Shown here piece after piece: positions 58,119 to 64,000 of a stretch of DNA of 64,000 nucleotides. Numbering within the stretch: position 1 is the first letter of the stretch; the number at the start of each line of letters is the position of its first letter. The notes under the pieces were generated by a model, which searched no databases, was not told the origin of the DNA, and was given only the letters and a program-made list of their open reading frames with translations. The position numbers and the translations under genes were made by a program. Origin of the DNA: Sabellastarte sp. h YS-2021 (lineage: Eukaryota > Annelida > Polychaeta > Sabellida > Sabellidae); contig OZ024927.1 in NCBI GenBank assembly GCA_964017235.1, forward strand, positions 57,541,293 to 57,605,292, in the 5' to 3' direction.

Positions 58119-60020
58119 TACCCCACAGCCCTTAAGGGTTGTCGGGGTATTGTTTTCACCCACGGTGTCCGGATGGGCGGGCGGGCGTCCTGGCAGGCGG
58201 GCGGCGGGAAAAAGTTTCTCTGGGCTGTATCTCAGAAACCATAAGGTGTAGGAAGTTGATACTTGGTAGGGACATTGGTTGGGGGTGTAGGTGTGCAATG
58301 TCATGGTGTGACCTTGATTTGACCTTTGACCTTGCCGTAGTGACCTTGAGTTTGAAAATCTTGTCCAGGCTATATCTCAGAAACCGTAAGGTGTAGGAAA
58401 TTGATACGTGGTAGGGACATTGGTTAGGGGGTGTAGTTGTGCAACGTCATGGTCTGACCTTGATTTGACCTTTGACCTTGCCGTAGTGACCTTGAGTTTG
58501 AAAATCTTGTCCGGGCTATATCTCAGAAACCGTAAGGTGTAGGAAGTTGATACTTGGTAGGGACATTGGTTAGGGGGTGTAGGTGTGCAACGTCATGGTC
58601 TGACCTTGATTTGACCTTTGACCTTGCCGTAGTGACCTTGACCTATAAAATCTTGTCTGGGCTATATCACGGAAACTGTGAGGTGTAGGAAGTTGATACT
58701 TGGTAGGGATATTGGTTAGGGTGTGTAGGTGTGCAACGTCATGGTCTGACCTTGATTTGACCTTTGACCTTGCTGTAGTGACCTTGACCTGTAAAATCTT
58801 GTCCGGGCTATATCTCGGAAACCGTAAGGTGTAGGAAGTTGATACTTTATAGGGATATTGGTTAGGGGGTGTAGTTGTGCAACGTCATGGTGTGACCTTG
58901 ATTTGACCTTTGACCTTGCCGTAGTGACCTTGACCTATAAAATCTTGTCCGGGCTATATCTCGGAAACTGTAAGGTGTAGGAAGTTGATACTTGGTAGGG
59001 ATATTGGCTAGGGGGTGTAGGTGTGCAACGTCATGGTGTGACCTTGATTTGACCTTTGACCTTGCCATAGTGACCTTGACCCATAAAATCTTGTCCGGGC
59101 TATATCTCGAAAACTGTAAGGTGTAGGAAGTTGATATGTGGTAGGGACATTTGTTAGGAGGTGTAGGTGTGCAATATCGTAGTCTGGCCTTGATTTGACC
59201 TTTGACCTTGCCGTAGTAACCTTGACCTATAAAATATTGTCCGGGCTATATCTCAGAAACCATAAGGTGTAGGAAGTTGATATTTGGTAGGGACATTGGT
59301 TAGGGGGTGCAGGTGTGCAGCATCATGGTGTGACCTTGATTTGACCTTTGACCTTGCCATAGTGACCTTGACCTATAAAATCTTGTCTGGCCTATATCTC
59401 GGAAACCGTAAGGTGTAGGAAGTTGATACTTGGTAGCTACATTGGTTATCGGCTATAGGTTGTATTATTATGGTGTGACCTTAATTTGACCTTTGACCTT
59501 GCCGTAGTGACCTTGACCTTTAAAATCTTGTTGCACCTTTGGGTCTGTCTTTTGATGCAGATTAAGCACTGTTAATTCATATTAGAATTTATTAAGAATT
59601 TTACTTTCATAACTTCCCATTGTAAGAGATAGAATTTCATCAAGTGAGCCACAGATTTTGCTCCAACACCGCACATAAGCATTCATTAAATGTATTACCA
59701 CTTCTGTATGTATGGTAATATTCAAAACATCTAAACCATAATTCGGCCATGCAGATGTAGGTAAAGAGTGTTGAATTTTAGTTGACTGATTAATGCTGTC
59801 ATCTTGTTATTGAATTATCTTGTTTTAATACTTCATCTTTACATGCATTATCTTTCTTTTAAACATTTTTTCTCCATTTAAACATTGTTTGGAATGTTAT
59901 ATAACTGACAGTGCTCTGAAAGTATCCTGAAATTTTGTACTGGTACAGTACTTCTATATCTCATGGTGTTGAAAATATTTCCCTAGGCTGTGGGGTACGG
60001 GCATCTCTGATGCTATTTTT
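58119..60020 (+). mobile_element. F5 Helentron-like element, intact-looking copy
   Basis: The 5' hairpin TACCCCACAGCCC-TTAA-GGGTTGTCGGGGTA is followed by a GC-rich leader (GGCGGGCGGGCGTCC) and nine to ten 146-bp core units. A unique 3' part of about 450 bp ends with GGCTGTGGGGTACGGGCATC, the exact inverse of the 5' terminus (GGCTGTGGGGTA). The stem GCATCTCTGATGC and TATTTTT follow. It is uninterrupted and is the reference copy for the broken F5 copies. No coding capacity. Confidence 0.75.
58205..59530 (+). repeat. F5 tandem core, 146-bp units
   Basis: CTATATCTCAGAAACCGTAA-like motifs recur at 58370, 58516 and 58662, exactly every 146 bp, for nine to ten units. Each unit holds TTTGACCTTTGACCTTGCC and most hold GTGACCTTGACCT. 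Confidence 0.93.
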
Positions 60021-60101
60021 CTACTTTAATATGAGACATGGTGATATAAATAGTGACACCCTGAACATAGTGATATAAATAGTGACACCCTGAACTGTTT
60101 T
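60020..60101. repeat. 28-bp direct duplication
   Basis: GTGATATAAATAGTGACACC and the following CTGAAC occur twice in direct order at about 60040-60096, just before the F7 5' end. Confidence 0.8.
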
Positions 60102-60539
60102 TATGTCAGCTGACTTGTCAGTCAGCTGACATTATGTCGTCACTCTGCGGCGTGGGCGTACGCGTACGCGTGAACAACTTCTTCTCCAAAACTACAAGGC
60201 CTAGAGACATGCTGTTTTTTTAAAAGATACCTTATCTATCAAAGATGAAAATTTGTTCAAGGCATGCAAATGTGTCTGTTCGTCTGTTTCCTTGAGACAT
60301 TACAAGGGAGGTCCCTCCACCAAAAGTGTGAACATTTCGACACTTTATCACAATTTTCTCAGTGACTATTGCAGGGATTTCTCTCATATCTTGCATATAT
60401 GTACTAGGCCAGAGGTAGATTCTCTTGTGCGAGTATGAGACCTGGATCAGTCTTATTTTTTTTTTAATAAATTTTTAAAATAATTTTTAATGCATTAAAA
60501 TTCATGAAATCATGCACTAAATCACCTATAACTTGAAAA

Positions 60540-62396
60540 GTGTTGCATTTAGAGCATTTTGTTAAAATATGTTATTCAGCTACTTTTGTCATAGCTACAA
60601 CATGGTGAGTAAGTTGGGTGTCTGTCTCAATAGCTAAGTGAGTAATAGCTACTTTTGGGCTTTTCAGTAACTACCATCATGAGTAAAATCACTTGTAACT
60701 TGAAAACTATTGCATTTAGAGAATTTCGTATGAATATGTTATTCAGCTACTTTTGGGTCAGCTATAACATAGTAAAATTTCAGACATGTAGCTCATGGCA
60801 TAGCTGAGTAATAGCTACTTTGAGGTTATCACTGTTGAGTAAATCACTTATAACTTGAAAACTATTGCGTTTACAGAAATTTGTGTAAATATTTTATTCA
60901 GCTACTTTTGGGTCAGCTATAACATAGTGAAATTACAGACCTGTAGCTCATGGCACAACTGAGCAATAGCTATTTTCAGGTACTGTATGTTGAGTAAATC
61001 AGTTGTAGCTTGAAAAATATTGCATTTGGAGTATTTTGTTAAAATATGTTGTTCACCTACTTTGGGGTCAGCTATAACGTAGTGAAATTACAGACCTATA
61101 GCTCATGGCATAGCTGAGCAATAGCTATTTTCAGGTTCTCACTATTGAGTAAATCAGTTGTAACTTGAAAACTATTGCATTTACAGTATTTTGCTTAAAT
61201 ATGTTGTTCACCTACTTTTGGGTCAGCTATAACATAGTAAAATTTCAGACATGTAGCTCATGGCATAGCCGAGTAATAGCTACTTTTAGGTTATTACTGT
61301 TGAGTAAATCACTTATAACTTGAAAACTATTGCATTTAGAGTATTTTGTTTCATATGTTATTCACCTATTTTGGGGTCAGCTATAACATAGTAAAATTTC
61401 AGACCTGTAGCTTATGGCATAGCTGAGTAATAGCTACTTTGAGGTTATCACTGTTGAGTAAATCACTTATAACTTGAAAACTATTGCATTTAGAGAAATT
61501 TGTGTAAATACATTATTCAGCTACTTTTGGGTCAGCTATAACATAGTGAAATTACAGACCTGTAGCTCATGGCACAACTGAGCAATAGCTATTTTCAGGT
61601 ACTGACTATTGAGTAAATCAGTTGTAACTTGAAAAATATTGCATTTGGAGTATTTTGTTAAAATATGTTGTTCACCTACTTTTGGGTCAGCTATAACATA
61701 GTGAAATTACAGACCTACAGCTCATGGCATAGCTGAGCAATAGCTATTTTTAGGTTCTCACTATTGAGTAAATCATTGTAACTTGAAAACTATTGCATTT
61801 ACAGTATTTTGCTTAAATATGTTGTTCACCTACTTTTAGGTCAGCTATAACATAGTAAAATTTCAGACATGTAGCTCATGGCATAGCTGAGTAATAGCTA
61901 CTTTTAGGTTATCACTGTTGAGTAAATCACTTATAACTTGAAAACTATTGCATTTAGAGTATTTTGTTTCAATATGTTATTCACCTATTTTGGGGTCAGC
62001 TATAACATAGTAAAATTTCAGACCTGTAGCTCATGGCATAGCTGAGTAATAGCTACTTTGAGGTTATCACTATTGAGTAAATCACTTATAACTTGAAAAC
62101 TATTGCATTTACAGAAATTTGTGTAAATACGTTATTCAGCCACTTTTGGGTCAGCTATAACATAGTGAAATTACAGACCTGTAGCTCATGGCACAACTGA
62201 GCAATAGCTATTGTCAGGTACTGACTGTTGAGTAAATCAGTTGTAGCTTGAAAAATATTGCATTTGGAGTATTTTGTTAAAATATGTTGTTCACCTACTT
62301 TTGGGTCAGCTATAACATAGTGAAATTACAGACCTATAGCTCATGGCATAGCTGAGCAGTAGCTATTTTCAGGTTCTCATTATTGAGGAAATCATT
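60540..62396 (+). repeat. F7 tandem core, 155-bp units with four-unit higher-order pattern
   Basis: GGTCAGCTATAAC recurs at 60756, 60911, 61066 and 61221, every 155 bp. Variant units come back in the same order every four units: GGCACAACTGAGC at about 60954, 61573 and 62193, i.e. every 619-620 bp. Confidence 0.9.
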
Positions 62397-63462
62397 GTAT
62401 CCACTGGATAGCCGCAGTGTGTAGAGAGATTTCACCATTACCGCTCTAATGAAAAAATATTATAGCTAGCCTTCTCAAGTTTGCAGAATATATTAATAAC
62501 CATAAAATGTTGCCTGGGAATATTTTTGGCCTCATTTTGAAAAACAAGATGGCCGCCAGGGACGTTTATTCGACTTTAAACAAGGACTTTTGTTGACCCT
62601 CTAGAGCAAAGGGTATTATAGGTAGAGATCTCAAATTCGCAGGATATGTTCCTCATTATAAAATCTTGACTGGGAATATTTTTGGCCTCATTTTGAAAAA
62701 CAAGATGGCCGCCACAGGTGTTTCTTTGTCAGTCATGAAAAGTGCTTATATCTCCCTTATTATTGGTCCTAGAGGTTTGGGATGGTAAACCAACCTGTAA
62801 GAAATCATGGGCTGGGAATCTTTTGGTGTGGTCAGATTTGACCTTTGAGCCCTCCGTCAAGGTGAAACGAGGATAGCCAAACTTAAAAGTGCTTATAACT
62901 CGCTTATTATTGGTCCTAGATGTTTGGGATGGTAAACAGACATATAGGAAATCATGGGCTGTGAATCTGTTGATATGGTCCGATTTGACCTTAGACCCCT
63001 TCTTCAAGGTCAAACGAGGATAGCCAAACTTAAAAATGCATATAACTCGCTTATTATTGGTCTTGGAGGTTTGGGATGGTAAACCAACATATAAGAAATC
63101 ATTTGCTGGGATTCTTTTGGTGTGGTCAGATTTGACCTTGGACCCCTCCTTCAAGGTCAGTTGAGGAGAGTCAAACTTAAAATTGCTTATAACTCGCTTA
63201 TTATTGGTCCTACAGGTTTGGGATGGTAAACCAACCTACAGGTAATCATGGGCTGGGAATCATTTGTTGTGGTCCAATTTGACCTTGGACCCCTCCTTCA
63301 AGGTCAAACAAAGATAGTGAAACTTAAAAGTGCCTATAACTCGCTTATTATTGGTTCTAGAGGTTTGGGATGGTAAACCATCCTATAGGAAATCATGGGC
63401 TGGGAATATTTTTGTGTGGTTGGATTTGACCTTGGACCCCTTCTTCAAGGTCGTACGAGGAT
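62397..63462 (+). mobile_element. F1 element nested in F7 (3' end lost)
   Basis: It starts GTATCCACTGGATAGCCGCA at the same point of the 155-bp unit as the F1 copy at 56860. The leader has AAACAAGATGGCCGCC twice, and about five 147-bp units run from 62740 to 63460. It stops within a unit (CGTACGAGGATA), and F7 sequence (TGCATTTGTAGTATTTC) resumes without the F1 3' terminus. The 141-codon minus-strand open frame (62729-63154) is a repeat artefact. Confidence 0.7.
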
Positions 63463-63743
63463 ACTGCATTTGTAGTATTTCTTTAAATATTTTTAACCTA
63501 CTCTTTACACTTAAACAGTTACCTTGTTACTTTCCTTCATAATACCATTTGCAGGGCACAACTTTTTGTCCTTTTCTTCTGTCAGCTTCAGAATTTCTTT
63601 TGAACATGCTGTTCAATTACCATTTACTGTACTTCTGTACAGCACTTTCCCTGATAATTATGCTTTCCTCTCATTATTACCTTCACAAATCAAAAACACT
63701 CAGTCAGCTGACACAGTGCCCGTTCACGGGCACTCTCCTCTTG

Positions 63744-64000
63744 TTTTTTTTTGTATGCATGTACAAGTACACAGATCTCTTTGTCAGTTGTAGGGATTAT
63801 CTCAAAAATAGATTAAAGAATATTAAGCAATGATAAAAATGTAACATTGTATATGTAACCATTGCCTAAGCTAAATAAGGAAGCCACAGTTTTTAAGATC
63901 TTTATTTTTGTTGCCTGCTACAGGAAGGTGGACATTACAGTCATGTGATAGCTCTTCTTCATGTGATCTGTCACTTAAAGTGAGTCACATGAAAAAAATA
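63744..64000. other. Intron 7, window edge
   Basis: Unique intron sequence. An exon-like interval, 63924-63979, between CTACAG and GTGAGT was considered and not called (see rejected items). Confidence 0.4.

Larger units (their letters stand above)
60102..63743 (+). mobile_element. F7 Helentron-like element, copy 2 (host of F1)
   Basis: The 5' end TTATGTCAGCTGACTTG is followed by a leader with GTGAACAACTTCTTCTCC and CATATATGTACTAGGCCAGA, then about twelve 155-bp units (60540-62396). An F1 element (62397-63462), the last partial unit and the 3' tail follow. The tail holds ACTCAGTCAGCTGACACAGT (inverse of the 5' end), the perfect hairpin AGTGCCCG-TTCA-CGGGCACT-like stem (63715-63734), then CTCCTCTTGTT. 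The ORFs at 63524-63833 are in this tail and are not genes. Confidence 0.75.

Noticed and set aside
60540-62396. Regular repeats resembling a CRISPR array
   Set aside because: The whole 155-bp unit is repeated, without alternating constant repeats and unique spacers, and the DNA is eukaryotic.
62729-63154. 141-codon minus-strand frame and similar frames in the 147-, 157- and 169-bp arrays
   Set aside because: They repeat with the array unit, occur on both strands, and break where units diverge.
63924-63979. Exon-like interval between CTACAG and GTGAGT, with a frame GGHYSHVIALLHVICHL
   Set aside because: It must be read in phase 2 after exon 7, and then it hits stops almost at once. The sequence does not match the DENND5 segment expected next.

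Overview
The window is animal nuclear DNA: AT-rich, with small exons, very long introns and abundant transposon debris. The only protein-coding gene I can support is the 5' two-thirds of a DENND5 orthologue (Rab GEF, DENN domain protein 5A/5B type) on the + strand. Seven coding exons (5382-5466, 11164-11273, 20145-20685, 23003-23128, 32907-33091, 38559-39348, 46003-46144) join in phase into 659 codons plus two bases. They carry the start codon and the uDENN, cDENN and dDENN parts. The RUN, PLAT and second RUN domains must lie beyond 64000, because the last donor (46145) opens an intron that fills the rest of the window. The protein diverges from vertebrate DENND5A/B about as expected for an invertebrate. 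The introns are full of elements with tandem cores of about 150 bp, a style described in bivalve 'pearl'/Helentron-like elements, so a marine mollusc, perhaps a bivalve, is my best but unproven guess.

Coding bases are only about 3% of the window. Much of the rest is an unusually layered population of non-autonomous, rolling-circle-like (Helitron2/Helentron-type) elements. I sorted them into families F1-F9 by their ends and cores. Most have a 5' terminal hairpin, an inverted copy of that 5' terminus near the 3' end, often a short 3' hairpin, and a terminal CTAGT in F1, F2, F3 and F9. Cores are tandem arrays: F1 147 bp, F2 about 157 bp, F3 169 bp, F4 156 bp, F5 146 bp, F7/F8 155 bp, F9 351 bp. 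They are inserted inside one another many times (F2 in F5, F1 in F5, F2 in F7, F1 in F7, F8 in F3, F3 in another array), without target duplications where the empty site can be inferred. No Rep/helicase protein is present, so all are passengers.

Layout: 1-2965 minus-strand F8 inside F3, plus two hAT-type MITEs; 3160-3626 MULE-type MITE; 4890-4977 tRNA-derived SINE; 5382 exon 1 with a TA-flanked MITE 15 bp into intron 1; 6500-10807 F5 containing F2; exon 2; 12166-16241 F9 containing a LINE tail and a local duplication; 16377-19985 MITE, F4, F5 containing F1, F4; exon 3; F3 copy; exon 4; 24546-26379 two hAT-type elements; 28840-30029 minisatellite and fold-back elements; F4 copy; exon 5; decayed LINE; palindromic 43-bp array; 35640-38170 array split by F3; exon 6; F3 copy with a 947-bp insertion; single-copy intron; exon 7; 46938-63743 F7, F2, F8, F1 and F5 copies. 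Six hAT-type elements have 8-bp target duplications. I saw no convincing RNA gene, CRISPR array, or retroviral or LTR element.
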